Assembly: GCA_036245525.1 (NCBI GenBank)
Contig: BTPG01000002.1
Span: forward strand, 125,308,615-125,372,614
Length of the DNA stretch: 64,000 nucleotides
From: Semisulcospira habei
Lineage: Eukaryota > Mollusca > Gastropoda > Semisulcospiridae
Direction of reading: 5' to 3'
A program made the position numbers and the translations under genes. Positions 22,335 to 33,603 of the stretch are shown here, piece after piece. The notes below the pieces were generated by a model. That model searched no databases, was not told the DNA's origin, and saw only the letters and a list, made by a program, of their open reading frames with translations. How positions within the stretch are numbered: position 1 is the stretch's first letter; every line of letters begins with the position of its first letter.

Positions 22335-22677
22335 CGCAATGCTGAGACTGCTCCGAGAGCGCTTAGTGCCGTTAATGGCTTGTGGCACTGTTTGCCCCTT
22401 CACGACATCACAAGAGGCCAATATTTTCTTGCAACAAAAGCGACTGCTCAACACCTGACATTTCCTCTTTTTTTTTAGAGGTTCCACTCTATCAGTCACT
22501 TTGTCATCTGCGCGTTACTTGCAACTTAGCGTTGTGGGACCGGCAACTTTAACCAGCATACCGCTGTATCGAGTTCAACTCTTCAAAGCCAGTGAATGCT
22601 GACGGTGTTTTTGCAATCATAAACTCTACAACGAAAGATCCCAGCCGTCAAAGGCACGAACATACAAATTAGTTTCA

Positions 22678-22743
22678 GCAGGAGGTGTAGATCCTCATGA
22701 GCCCCCGCAACTGCGGGGGGTCATGAGGATCTATACCTCTTGC
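22678..22743. mobile_element. Palindrome family A hairpin
   Basis: GCAGGAGGTGTAGATCC / GGATCTATACCTCTTGC arms with CATGAGCCCCCGC, loop AACT and GCGGGGGGTCATGAG. The right flank AGTTGAGCGGTGTTC is shared with other A copies. Confidence 0.85.
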
Positions 22744-22890
22744 AGTTGAGCGGTGTTCAATTTTTCTCGGCAGCGGCTAATGTCGATCTTTTCTTCTTCT
22801 TTTTTTCTTTTTTTTTCCCCTTCTACTTTTTTATTTTTAATAACTATCTTTTTCAACAAGCTCTCGAGAATGTCGTCTGACAAGTGCGGC

Positions 22891-22955
22891 GTGCTGGTCT
22901 GTGATTTTGGGTCTCACGGCCTTCGGCCGTGAGGTCCAAAATCACAAACCAGCAC
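22891..22955. repeat. Palindrome family F, best copy
   Basis: GTGCTGGTCTGTGATTTTG and CAAAATCACAAACCAGCAC surround TCTCACGGCCTTCGGCCGTGA. Arms are about 30 bp with few mismatches. No TTAA at the ends. Confidence 0.8.
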
Positions 22956-23131
22956 ATATCTATCAGTATTCTATCTAGAGCATCGACTGGACTCTAACAA
23001 AGACGACCAAGAGCGCTTCGCCGCAGCGGGCCTGTTTACAGCAGCTGTTAAAACCGATGCATGCAAACAACGACCAGATGACCGATATCATGCGAGGTCT
23101 TTGTTGGTTTACTGTACGAAGAAAAACTCAG

Positions 23132-23250
23132 TTAACCCCGTAAGTGTCGGCAGCGGTTTTTGTCGCGATGATTCCTACAGGAAGTCAGGGGTGTTGTTAT
23201 TTCTACAGGAATCATCGCGACGAAAACCGCTACAGACACGCGAAGGGTTC
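23132..23250. mobile_element. Palindrome family E, complete unit
   Basis: TTAACCCCGTAAGTGTCGG, arm CAGCGGTTTTTGTCGCGATG with ATTCCTACAG, a 25-bp spacer, then CAGGAATCATCGCGACG and AAAACCGCTACAGACACG. The right end is AAGGGTTCA, a one-base change from GGGTTAA. Confidence 0.8.
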
Positions 23251-23579
23251 ATGTTTTGCTGTTTTTGTGGAAAATGCAAGCAACGCCTCGACCTAAGCAA
23301 TTCAAAGGTGGTGCTCTTGACGTTTGGTGACTTTCCAGGCAAAAAGCTAATAAATAAGGCAACACCCGTAAGTTTTAATCAGGCACAACTCGACCATAGT
23401 CGCTTGATTTTCCAAAAGGTGACAATTTTACTTTTAAGCTACATGGATTAACTAAAAATAAATTATCCCAAGAAAAAGTATAAATTTGGCCAACCGCACC
23501 CCCTCCCGCCCCCCCCCCCACCCCCAAACACTCCCCTCCGCCCTTCCCCCCAGACAAAACAAAAAAATCTGAGCAGAAT

Positions 23580-23633
<54 letters not shown>

Positions 23634-24114
23634 GTTGATCCCGGTTTAGGTGAAATGAATACAGTTTTTTTTTCTGAAAGGTTGTTTTTGTTTTGTTTTG
23701 TTGTTTTTTTGTTTAGTTTATTAAGGGGGGAAGGGGGGGGGGAGAAAAAATGTAACCTTTGTCCAGCTACACGAGTCATATTTGCTGTGTTCGGCGTGTT
23801 GCTGTCAAAATGGGCAACATAAAGACATTGGCCTCGGGATAACAAGAACAAACCTGTCGACAAAGTTTTCAAAGCGAAAAAAACCAACACACAAAACAAA
23901 ACAACGAGAAAGACAGACAGCGACTTGTCGTCCTTGAGAAAGTCACGTGCATGAATAGATGGCGCTGTGCGGTCACTCGTTTGGTGCGCTTCTATTATTG
24001 GTACTACAAATCTAACCCCGGTCTTTCCTGCCAGTGGACGGATAGCTTGCGTCTGAAATCGTTGTTCAGTCAACGACCACTAACCAAAAACATTAAAGGA
24101 ACAACTAGGTCTCA
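23251..24114. other. No gene; poly-C, (CA)n and T-rich tracts
   Basis: A C-rich run at about 23499-23526, a (CA)n microsatellite at about 23583-23631, and T-rich and G-rich stretches to 23750. The rest shows no recognisable family or coding pattern. Confidence 0.6.
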
Positions 24115-24180
24115 GCAAGAGGCATAGATCTTCATGAGCCCCCGCATTCGCGGGGGCTCATGAAGATCTATGCCTCTTGC
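24115..24180. mobile_element. Palindrome family A hairpin, CTTCATGAG subtype
   Basis: A perfect 31-nt hairpin with loop ATTC. The arms read GATCTTCATGAG / CTCATGAAGATC, so the substitution relative to the 10723 copy (GATCCTCATGAG) is present in both arms. Confidence 0.9.
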
Positions 24181-24423
24181 GGCGGGATCGCGTTCAGTTT
24201 GTTCTCGGTCGTGAGATGGGTTACTTGTACAGTAACGCGATGTACGACTTCCAAATCGCAGCGCCTAAAACTACTGAACAGTCGTAAGACCAACGCCACC
24301 GGAGTCCCTGAAATTTCAGTGAAATCCGATACCCCCTGACCCCGGGGTGAGGTCGGAAACCTCATCAAGCCGATGTGAGCGCTCGCGAAAATGTTCCCCT
24401 GTCAGATTATTTCAACTACACTT

Positions 24424-24586
24424 GACATAGATCCCCATGAACATTCACAGGCTGTCATCTCACGAGAATCTGTGCGTTTTGCGGCCCTATTTACATTTAC
24501 ATTAGCTCCCCTAAATGAGTGAAATCTTGCGGTCGTATTCACATATCAAGGGCCCTCCATCTACAAGAGGCATAGATTTTCATATG
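24424..24586. repeat. Palindrome family A, degraded and half copies
   Basis: A decayed hairpin at 24424-24483 (CATAGATCCCCATGAACATT ... GAGAATCTGTGC) and a left arm alone at 24562-24586 (CAAGAGGCATAGATTTTCAT). Confidence 0.5.
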
Positions 24587-24815
24587 CAAAAGGTTGTTGA
24601 TGATCATACAGCTTCTAGCAGAGATCGACCCTGTGTTCATCCTACGGTTAAGATGTGTGGACGTCAGTATATAATTCTGATGTGTATGCGGTGCACGTTT
24701 CATTTCTGCAGTTGCTGGAGATATAGATTTTAAAAAATCAGCTGCGAATTTTCTTTGTGTTTTTTTTGGGTGATATTGTGTGTCGTATTCGGATATATCG
24801 CTTAACAAGTCTTAG

Positions 24816-24883
24816 ATGGTCTCCAAATTTGCGGCCGTTGTCAACTTGAACTCAGCTAAGATGTCGGCATTATCCGACCAAAG
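24816..24883 (+). CDS. Candidate first exon
   Basis: ATG GTC TCC AAA TTT GCG starts a frame reading MVSKFAAVVNLNSAKMSALS and ends CAAAG|GTAAGAG, a strong 5' splice-site match. It lies about 540 bp upstream of the next coding sequence. The link to the downstream exons is inferred from order, strand and splice signal only. Confidence 0.35.
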
Positions 24884-25062
24884 GTAAGAGACATTTTTAT
24901 TACTATTTTTCTTCCACATTTTGTTCACTTCAGCCGCGGCGGCAGGCTGCCGTGATATTTTTCACTGTGTAACTGTTGTTACAAATATAACAAAAACATG
25001 GTTGAAAACATGCACTTGTGCATTAATATCCTGAAAAATCATGATATCAGTTAGTTCAAGAA

Positions 25063-25114
25063 GACAGTCCACCCATCGGGATATGAAGACAGACAGTCCA
25101 CCCATCGGGATATG
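25063..25114. repeat. Direct duplication of 23 bp
   Basis: GACAGTCCACCCATCGGG with ATATG occurs twice, at 25063-25085 and 25092-25114. Confidence 0.85.
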
Positions 25115-25424
25115 GCTTTAGTGGACCGCTCCTCGTTAACCCCAAAATTTAACAGCACTCAGCACACACAACTACGCTTACATTTCAATGGAATGATTCA
25201 AGTGTGTCCATGTTATATGCCTCGATTGAAACGCCTGATCGATCTGACCTGCATATACCGTCCTTTCCGCAACTTATATCAACCTGAAAATTATAAGAAA
25301 GCACATAAAACACAATATTCCAAGCAATGACGATGATTAAACAATGCTGGCGCTTACTTATGCAGGACTGATGTTTTCTTTGTAGATGCTGCCTGCGAAT
25401 CTAATTCCATCACTGAAACATCAG

Positions 25425-26978
25425 TCTCGGTGTCTTAGCAGAAGACGAACATTTCTGGATACAGCTTGATCATATTTATGAAACTCTGAAACAAAGGAAA
25501 CTACCCTCTGACCCTGATGTGCCGAGAAAGGACAATGTGGTTATTTATTTCAAGAAACTGACAGGAGCCAGTCGTTCGTGCGAACGAGGAAAGCTACTTG
25601 TGAACTTGTGGTCAGTCATCAAATTTTGTTTTGAAAATTCCCAAAAGTCTACTTTCTGCAAACAAGTGGCTGCTGAAGTTTCACAAAACTGTGTTGAAAC
25701 TGGTCATAAGAAAAGGGAGAGTTGTGTGACGGTGGTGCATCTGTTGACAAATCTGTTTTGAAACTCTATCAAGAAATATCCAAACAACCACTCCACCATG
25801 ATGAAGTTGAAAGCCTTCTCTTAACTCGAGACATTGATAATTCGGAACTTCACAATCTGCATACAGAATACAAAGAGCATTTTTTTCTCGTTTTGAGTGG
25901 GAAAGAATAAAGGATTTTGAACTACATTTTCATCATAATTTTGAAGATCACACCCAGCTTAGTTACGAAGAACTGTGTAAAAGAACTTTTTGAAAACTGC
26001 GTATCAATTAATAAATCGCAGCCTGCGCTGCAGAAGTCTCTTCAAGAAGTTGTCCGACGTGACACACGCCGACAGGCAGCAGCTGCTTACTTAGACGGCG
26101 TCCTTCTCGTCGGTCGGTGCCAACATCTACCTAAAGTCATCAACGAGAGCATTGTGGAGGCGATTGGCGAAGGGAAGGAAGACTTTAACATTGTATGTGC
26201 CCCTTGTCACGTGAGTTTGTGCCGACACGAAAAAGGTGTGCATATATTCATTGAAGGAAAATTCGGAAAGCAAGAAACTCTAGACTTTTTAGCCAAGGCT
26301 ACAGAAATTGAGGTTTCACAGCATCATTGTGAAATTTGCAGAGAAATAAGCTTTTTTAAAAGGGGTGCTTTTGTGAAATACTGTGAGGGGGGCAACGACT
26401 TCTTGCCGAAATTCTCAGGCATTACCCATCAGACAATGCTCGACACAATCGTCAAGAGGAATCTGTTCAACAGCTTGGTTTGTTTTGAGAAGGAACGTGA
26501 ACTAGTCACGTCCGGTCAGTTGGACCTGGAAGCATACCTACGACTAATAAAATATTTGTACTGCCCCAAGAACAACGATCCCGACAAACTGACTTTGGAA
26601 GAAGTGCGACAGCTATCCATCAAGCCACCTGGGGAGGCTACTGTACGAAACCCACAACTCTGGATGCCGCCGGAGTCAGCTTTGCGGCACCTTGGACAGC
26701 TTGTAAATCTACAGATAGAATATCTGTTTACAGCAGGCGATCATGCTGCAAAGCTGCCTGATTTCATGAAATATCAGTGTTTCGTGAACTGAGACGGTAA
26801 AGGCAATGTCAAGTACAACTTCGGCCCTGAAAGTCATGCCAGCGACCTGGACACATTGCTAAACATTCCAACAGAAGAGCTGGCAGCTAGGATTGCGCAG
26901 TCACGAAAAAGGCAGAGGACACACACGAACACTCCTGCCAGACGAAAAAAAGGGCCACGACTAACATCCACACCTAGG
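25425..26978 (+). pseudogene. Unidentified gene with XRN/FEN-type GNDFLP motif, frameshifted
   Basis: Several frames join into one coding stretch: GVLAEDEHFWIQLDHIYETL (from about 25428); a shift near 25715 to CDGGASVDKSVLKLYQEISK; a shift at the T7 run near 25880 to FEWERIKDFELHFHHNFED; a shift near 25995 to NCVSINKSQPALQKSLQEVV; then 260 codons to 26789. The last part holds HHCEICREISFFKRGAFVKY and GGNDFLPKFSGITHQTMLD. The core GNDFLP is the signature of XRN-type 5'-nucleases and fits the wider FEN/XPG/PIN metal site. An in-frame TGA (26790-26792) is followed by 62 more codons (KYNFGPESHASDL, then the basic RKRQRTHTN and ARRKKGPR) up to CCTAGG|TAATC, a possible donor. It may be a decayed host gene or a transposon-borne nuclease-like protein. 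Confidence 0.45.
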
Positions 26979-27169
26979 TAATCATTCTTGCGTGCGTGCG
27001 TGTAGTATTTTTTGTATACAGTTTATCGTTATCTTTTACATTTATCCGTTTTGAGATGTGTTCATAACGACAGATTTTGGGTATTTAGATAAAAATTATT
27101 TTCATTTTTTTTCGTTCACATTTCAAAATATAAATAGTACAAAAATGATTTCTTTTCAATTTTTTTCAG

Positions 27170-27258
27170 AAAACAAAGACCTCCGGCACACAGTAGTGAC
27201 GAAGACATGCAGCCGCCGGTATCGCCGGTATGACCCTCTCCAGCCTTGCCAGTCAAGG
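27170..27258 (+). CDS. Candidate internal exon of the GNDFLP gene
   Basis: Preceded by a T-rich tract and TTTTTTTCAG, and followed by CAAG|GTACTAA. The sequence between is G/C-rich relative to its flanks and open in at least one frame. Assigned to the gene by position only. Confidence 0.3.
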
Positions 27259-27503
27259 TACTAAATACATTAAAAACTTAGTTCTCCTTCACTTACAGAA
27301 CCAATAAATTAATTGAATGAAACCAGTTACTGTTAGTACACAGCTTTCTGTTTGCCTGTTTGTCTGTAAAGTATGTCGGCTGTATTATTTCTGCCCAATC
27401 ACACAAACACATGCCTCAAGATAGCAACAGAATGTAGGCCCATTGACATTTTCTTCCATTCGACTTTCACTGAATGTAATTATTATTTGTACCTTTTTTT
27501 CAG

Positions 27504-27577
27504 GGACGCCAGTTACGACCGCCGAGGCAGGATTTCCACAAAAAGGCACAGTAATTTCAATAAGTCATGCTCGTGAC
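27504..27577 (+). CDS. Candidate last exon of the GNDFLP gene
   Basis: An acceptor-like CTTTTTTTCAG precedes GGACGCCAGTTACGACC, and an open frame ends at TGA within CATGCTCGTGAC. It is followed by AT-rich, non-coding-looking sequence. Evidence is the acceptor and base composition only. Confidence 0.25.
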
Positions 27578-27599
27578 AACAAGCCTTCCAGACCCTTGC

Positions 27600-29280
27600 C
27601 AAGTTGACCAAACCAGTGCAGAGTTCATCCTCTAACCCTCATTCCAGAGAGAATGGTTCACACATGGGCGTTTGGGTCCTACTAATGGAATGATACGTGT
27701 TTTTTTGTGTTTTGTTTTTTGTTTGTTTTAAAATATTATTACTCATAGTGTACAGGCGCATGTTCATGTGAAAGAAAAAAACAACAGCAACATTGTATCT
27801 ACGTAACACGAGCGCATTTCAGTGGAATTAGAATTCGCCGGTTCGGCGTGGGAACTCACAATTCAGTCTAGCAGGATATTGCTGGATGGAGTGATTGGAT
27901 GTAGCACACATTAACTGTAATATTACGATCTGAAATATACACACTTAAATGACAGTGCAGTGACGTGTGCTAAGCCTAATGGCGGGCTTAAGAACAACAA
28001 AGTGAAGTCCGCTGTAGACAAACACTGCCGAACACAACTCAATATGTGTGAACTAGTGTAAGTGTGTGTATTCGCCATGTACATTAACTATTAGCGTTAA
28101 ACATTTCCATATTTTATTTTGTTTGTTTAATTCCGTTGTTTCCTGTTCAGTGTGTGTTTGGTTTTACTTTGAAAATGCGTATATTGATATGAGTGATGCC
28201 GGCTGTGACCCCGAACGGGTGGCAAAAATGTCAGTCTGCGCCCTTTCTGCACTGGAACATGGACAGCGGTTATAGACAATCCGTTCAATCGTGCCGACTG
28301 TCGCAGCTTGAGTCAGAGACTGAAGTAAATATGACCCATGTTAGAACTGTGTCAGTTTACACAACTGACATTGATTCTAATGCATTGTTTTCAAATTCAG
28401 ATTACACATTAGTATCTTATTCATTTAGCAGTTCACACACTGAATTGCCCAAGACATTGCCTCTACTACATACATGAAACCAAATTATAAATGTACTATT
28501 TCTGTGCTGTAATGCGAAGACGAACATGTTCGCGGTGGTATTCCTGTGCGTCTTAGCAATGGATCATTGACATCTGCTAGATATTTAGTTAGGTGGATAG
28601 TTGATCAACGAATTGTTCAGTCTGTTATAGTTGTGTTCTACTTCTAGTAACTCGTTTTGCTAAGTAACTGTTTATATTTTGTTTTTCTTCCTGCTAAAAA
28701 CATTCATTCTGCCTTTTCTATCCATTGACACAAACATTGTTTTCATAAAGTTACACTGACTGAGTGACTATGTGGTGTTCAACTATCCAGTGGCCCATAT
28801 TCCTTGAGAGTGGCGAGGAGAAGTTTAGGCGCGGGCCGGGAAGGAGGAGGGGTGGAGAGGTGGGGTGGCGTTTTAACGGGGAGGCCGTTCAGTTATATAG
28901 TTATATTTTCTAGCGTATTTCATGTTTCTGTTTTTTGTTTGTTTTACTATTTTTTTCCGTTCACAACAGCGTATTTTCATGTCATGTTCTGTACATTTCA
29001 TGCCAGAACAGCCGTTTGTTCTCTTCAATTTGGATATTAAAACATGAGATGATTGATATGGTGATTCGATCAAACGTCACGACCGAGTCACTACTTTGGC
29101 AATAACATGCAACATCTGAAGTTGTTAAATGGCCAGAGTACAATAACTGTTTTCCTCCTCATTATTTACGTGTGTGTGCAACTTTAATAAATTACAATAT
29201 TAATTATATTCAGCTGTGAGATCTGTAATCGATCATGAGGGGGATGGAAGGTGCCAGTTTGTTCTTGTAAGGTTTATGTG
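27600..29280. other. AT-rich, no gene recognised
   Basis: No coding domain, hairpin family or LINE motif seen. Codons near 28190-28270 are open but show no family resemblance. Could be downstream or UTR sequence of the 25-27 kb gene. Confidence 0.45.
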
Positions 29281-29282
29281 AT

Positions 29283-29336
29283 AGTTGTCAGTATTAGTAT
29301 AGTTGTCAGTATTAGTATAGATGTCAGTATTAGTAT
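29283..29336. repeat. 18-bp tandem repeat, three copies
   Basis: AGTTGTCAGTATTAGTAT repeated three times with one substitution in the third. Confidence 0.9.
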
Positions 29337-29415
29337 AGTTTCTAAATTTGGCGTGCATGGGTGCCTGTGTGTATGTGTGTGTATGTCCGTCTTGTCATTT
29401 TTTTTTCACTTTACT

Positions 29416-29617
<202 letters not shown>

Positions 29618-29880
29618 TCCCGTCCAGACTGAAATTACCCCTTCCTGGGATAAATTAAGTTTTTTTTTACTTGATTTTGAACTTCGTTGGCTATTTTATC
29701 CTTTTTAATTGTGATCGATATCGTAATTATATTGTATGGCTGAGCCGCTTGAAATTACTGAATCCAATCGCTTTACTAAATCAATAATAACACCCTCAAC
29801 TTTAGGATGCAAACGAGGCCAATCTATGTAAAAACTCAAAAAGAGCACTTTGATTCGGCAGCAGCCTTTACAACATGTAT

Positions 29881-29908
29881 GGGCTCATGAAGATCTATGC
29901 TTCTTGTG
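29881..29908. repeat. Palindrome family A, right arm only
   Basis: GGGCTCATGAAGATCTATGC then TTCTTG, the CTTCATGAG subtype, with no left arm. Confidence 0.65.
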
Positions 29909-29918
29909 GATGCAAAGA

Positions 29919-30152
29919 AGTACCCAAATTGAACGGAGAAAGAAACACGCTTATCAGTCGCTACTTATCTTAATTCGCAGAAGGAATGTGGCAGAGTTGC
30001 CACATTCCTTCTGTGCATGAAGATAAGTAGCGACCGATCTCTCTGTTTGTTTGTCTATTTTGACAAAGGGTATTTACCCGAAATATTAATAAATTGTGTT
30101 GTAACCGTCTTTTCTAAGCGTTTTTCTTTCTCCGTTGGGTACTTCTTTGCAT
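29919..30152. mobile_element. Palindrome family I, nested fold-back
   Basis: The outer arms TGCAAAGAAGTACCCAA + CGGAGAAAGAAAC (29919-29955) pair with TTTCTTTCTCCGTTGGG + TACTTCTTTGCA (30122-30152). The inner arms CGCTACTTATCTT and AGAAGGAATGTGGCA pair with TGCCACATTCCTTCT and AAGATAAGTAGCG (about 29966-30035). The spacer between inner right arm and outer right arm is single copy. One copy only in this window. Confidence 0.75.
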
Positions 30153-31113
30153 TTTACACGCTTGGAGTCACTTTTGTGGTCTGGATTTCTTGTGGATGGA
30201 AAGCCCTGGATACGCAAATAAGTCCTCAGTGGCTTACTCATCCAAGGGATCTAATAAGGATGTAAAGTGAGTCTGCAAAATGCACAGATTCCCATGAGCC
30301 GATTCAATGTCTGGGGGTTCAAAGTGATCTATGTCAACTGCAGTTGTACTGGTCTGACTTAGCTATTAGACACTGTTACCAGCTAAAATGAAGAGAGGAG
30401 CGCCGGTAACGGCTTAACAAAACAAACACGAGGCAGCGCTGATGACAGATAGCGTGACCCTCACCCACCTGACTTACCACATCCCTCCCCCTCCCCTTGG
30501 CGATGGTCCTATGACTGTGNTCGCATGTCAAACTTGACACTGAGTGCAGGCGGAAGGTACACCCAGCAAAAGTGCCTGCAAATGGGAGCGGAAAGACCGG
30601 CGCACTCAAAACCCACTCATCACACCCTGACTAAAGGGAACGACAGCGGCATTTCAGTTGACGGCGCGAGGCGTGACAAATCTTACTTAATCCACTGCGG
30701 AACACCGCAAGGCAAATGTTCCACGGAATCTTATGTTGGCCGTGTCAGTGAGAATTTATGGTCGCTCTTCCAAGATTCACCGTGTATCACACCAGCCTGA
30801 CCCGGGCAAAAACTGTGAAGGCGGATTTACATTTTCTTAAAATAATTTTTTTTAAACATAATATTCAACCTTCCATTCGTAAAAGGAAACATGACACCCG
30901 CGCGCATAATAACACTGTGCGAACTAATTTTTTTTTTTTTTTTTTTTTGTTATACTGTTGGATGTAAAGTCCATTATGCGCTAAGAATGCACATTTAATA
31001 CAGTAAGTTTGCGGGCCTCGGGCGGTAATACACCCCGCCCTCGAAGCCACACGTCATTTCCTGTTTGTACGATCGACCATTAATTGCATCAAGAGCATAT
31101 CCTGGGATGAAAC
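30153..31113. other. No gene; decayed hairpin, poly-T and one ambiguous base
   Basis: A very decayed family A-like hairpin may lie at 30276-30345 (GCACAGATTCCCATGAGCC ... GTGATCTATG). T17 run near 30929-30948. The base at 30520 is given as N. Open frames at 30525-30800 show no family features. Confidence 0.45.
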
Positions 31114-31114
31114 G

Positions 31115-31191
<77 letters not shown>

Positions 31192-31310
31192 CACACACAC
31201 ACACACACACACAACACACACACACACAACACACCACAGGCACACACACACACACACAACACACACACACACACACAACACACACACACACACACAGAGG
31301 CACACACGAG
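31114..31310. repeat. (CA)n microsatellite with AACA interruptions
   Basis: Pure CA to about 31190, then CA blocks separated by AACACA and GGCACA, showing an incipient higher-order pattern. Confidence 0.96.
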
Positions 31311-31403
31311 TACAGATACAATGCCAGTGAACGCAGAAGTCATTTCAAATTCAACGTCAAACATCGCCAGCTGTCAAATGAACGTGGATGCAAAGTGGTT
31401 TCA

Positions 31404-31742
31404 GCAAGAGGCATAGATCCTCATGAGCCCCCGCAACTGCGGGGGCTCATGAGGATCTATACCTCTTACAGTTGGGTTGTGTTCACAATTTCAGTCTCTG
31501 CCTTGTGCGTGAGAGTGCAAAGTGATTTCAGCAAGAGGCATAGATCCGCATGAGCCGCCGCAACTGCGGGGGCTCATGAGGATCTATACCTTATGCAGTT
31601 GGGTGGTGGTAAAATTTTCCCGGGAGTGAACAGGTTAAACATATGCCTTGTGCATGAGTGTGTGCAATGTGGTTTCCGCAAGAGGCATAGATCCTCATGA
31701 GCACCAGCAACTGCTTGGGGCTCATGAGGATCTATACCTCTT
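31404..31742. mobile_element. Three tandem palindrome family A hairpins
   Basis: Hairpins at 31404-31469, 31531-31596 and 31678-31742, all in one orientation. Each is preceded by GCAAAGTGRTTTCAGCAAG-like sequence and followed by TTGGGTTGTG/TTGGGTGGTG. Spacings between starts are 127 and 147 bp. The first has near-perfect arms; the third has CACCAGC in one arm. Tandem duplication of one unit explains it better than three insertions. Confidence 0.85.
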
Positions 31743-31749
31743 CCTGGTG

Positions 31750-32142
31750 GATTGTGTTCACAATTTCTCTGCAGCTTACAGGTTAGGCATATGCCTTCTG
31801 CGTGATTACGTGCGTTTGCCGAACATTAATTTCCTGGAACGTCCGTGAGATCGGAATGCGTGCGCGTGTGTGCGTATTGCTCCCGTCCCAGACACAAAAT
31901 GGCGAGACCGACTTACCACATAGGTGGACTGCATTTCCTCCCGATGCCGGTGGTCAAAATCCGCCTTAGCGGCGCGCCCCCCATCCGTGGATTCTCGGGA
32001 TCCGCTTGCGGTCGTATCTTCTCTGTCCGACCCTCCCGCTCGTTTTCTGGCCGAGTCACCGACAGGCCTGCCACACACAATCACACCAAGCGGGACTTTA
32101 GTTTACATGCAATTTTCAGGTCAGATTTTTAAAAAATACAAT
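31750..32142. other. No gene recognised
   Basis: Moderate GC sequence with short open frames on both strands and no recognisable domain. Confidence 0.45.
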
Positions 32143-32280
32143 GTTACCTCATTCAGCCCTGACGCACTACAGCAGGAGATGGGTCGACCATAATACATGA
32201 TAGTTCAAGGGCAGTGCCAGATTAGCTTGGCGCCTGTCGCCCCCCCCCCCCCCCCCCAAAAAAAAAAAAAAAAAAAAAAG
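32143..32280. repeat. Palindrome family C, left half ending in C18A22
   Basis: CTCATTCAGCCCTGACGC, CAGCAGGAGATGGGTCGACC, TTCAAGGGCAGTGCCAG and TTAGCTTGGCGCC, then C (32240-32257) and A (32258-32279) in place of the right arm. Confidence 0.8.
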
Positions 32281-32889
32281 AAATACGTAAAAAAAAAAAT
32301 TCAGGTGTGCGCAGATGACAATGTCTATTTAAGTGTTGCGTTGCGATTCCGGGTGAATAGATATTATCGGAAAATAACGAGCCAGAAGAGTGGTTTCGTT
32401 GAATTTACCGGCATGTCGTGTGCAGACAAGCATTAATTAAATTACAAGTTTGCAACAGCCGCTGCAGCCTTGCCATTGTTAAGCCAATTGTAAACACCCA
32501 CTGCAAGACAGCAGGAAAACGATTTATCGTAAATTCAAAACGCAACACCTTGCGCACAACAGGCCCTCGGGCCGACATCGGCCGCAGCGGGCTCGCGCGC
32601 GGGCCGACAGTTGGTTCGATCAGTGGTAAACACAGTCGCCAAGGCTAAGCTGCGAACACGCATGGAAGCAAAGCGGGCCGGCGTCGCACGTCAAGGACAA
32701 AGGATTGCTTGTATGGGTGTAAGCGTTCCGGTCCTTTGGCGGCGCACAAAGAGAGCCACCGATACGTTGGCGGATCTCCCAGTCTGCCTAATCACTACGG
32801 GTGGCAAACACTGCACGTGTTGTGGGGACACAAAGAGTCATCAGCTGCAAGATACACTTGTCTTGCCAGGCTGAGGATATACAGGGTCA
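32281..32889. other. No gene recognised
   Basis: Includes a CpG-richer stretch at 32560-32600 (CGGGCCGACA). No repeat family or protein domain identified. Confidence 0.45.
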
Positions 32890-32954
32890 TCAAGAGGCAT
32901 AGATCCTCATGAGCCCCCGCAGTCGCGGGGGCTCATGAGGATCTATGCCTCCTG
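32890..32954. mobile_element. Palindrome family A hairpin
   Basis: CAAGAGGCATAGATCC ... GGATCTATGCCTCCTG with perfect inner arms and loop AGTC. Confidence 0.88.
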
Positions 32955-33603
32955 GGTTAGGGTGCGACGGCAGCGAGGAGCTTAAAAATGGAGAATGAAA
33001 TCAAGACTCGAAAAAAAAATGTCCGCTTTAAAAAAAAAAAAATAATAATAATAATAATAATAATCGCAAAAAGTTCATTTTCAGGTTTCACGCGTCATGT
33101 CCTCTTTACATAAAGTTAACAAAGCCATCAGAAAGGTAGACAAAAGCAAAGTGATTATTAATTACGCGAAACTGTAGACTAAGGCACGCCTCACTCTGTG
33201 TCAACACCTGTCACCTGCAGGCATTGCCGAGCGTGTCCGAATCCCGGTTCGATTACAGTGCTATCAAACTGCAAAGGCCATTTTGTAAAAGCTGTCGCTT
33301 CCACACACATAAAGCGCCTGAATTTGCAGGAGGCTCTCCAATAAACGCCGATCAGATTCCACTCATCCGCGGGCAGTGCGTGCGTATCAGTTGACCGTTT
33401 CAGCCCTGACTCATTACAACCATGCTGGTACATAAAAAGTGCCTCTCCCTCGCCGTTATATAGGGGTGGGGGGGGGGGGGTATATATGCCATAAAAAATT
33501 GAGAATTTTTTTTTAATTCCCCAGTCGAGAAACTGTTTCACTCTGACATCAGTTTGGGAGGTCGTGTATTGCTCGTTGTGTACCAGTTTTGCAAAAAGGT
33601 GGA
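32955..33603. other. No gene; (AAT)n and poly-G tracts
   Basis: (AAT)n at about 33040-33063 and a G run near 33467-33480. The rest is unassigned. Confidence 0.5.

Noticed and set aside
30520..30520. Ambiguous base N as a possible assembly gap
   Set aside because: A single N within continuous sequence; treated as one uncalled base, not a gap.
31065..31553. His/Thr-rich or Cys/Val-rich proteins over CA/GT repeats (also at 8363, 35889, 59540, 60097)
   Set aside because: Pure translation of dinucleotide repeats.
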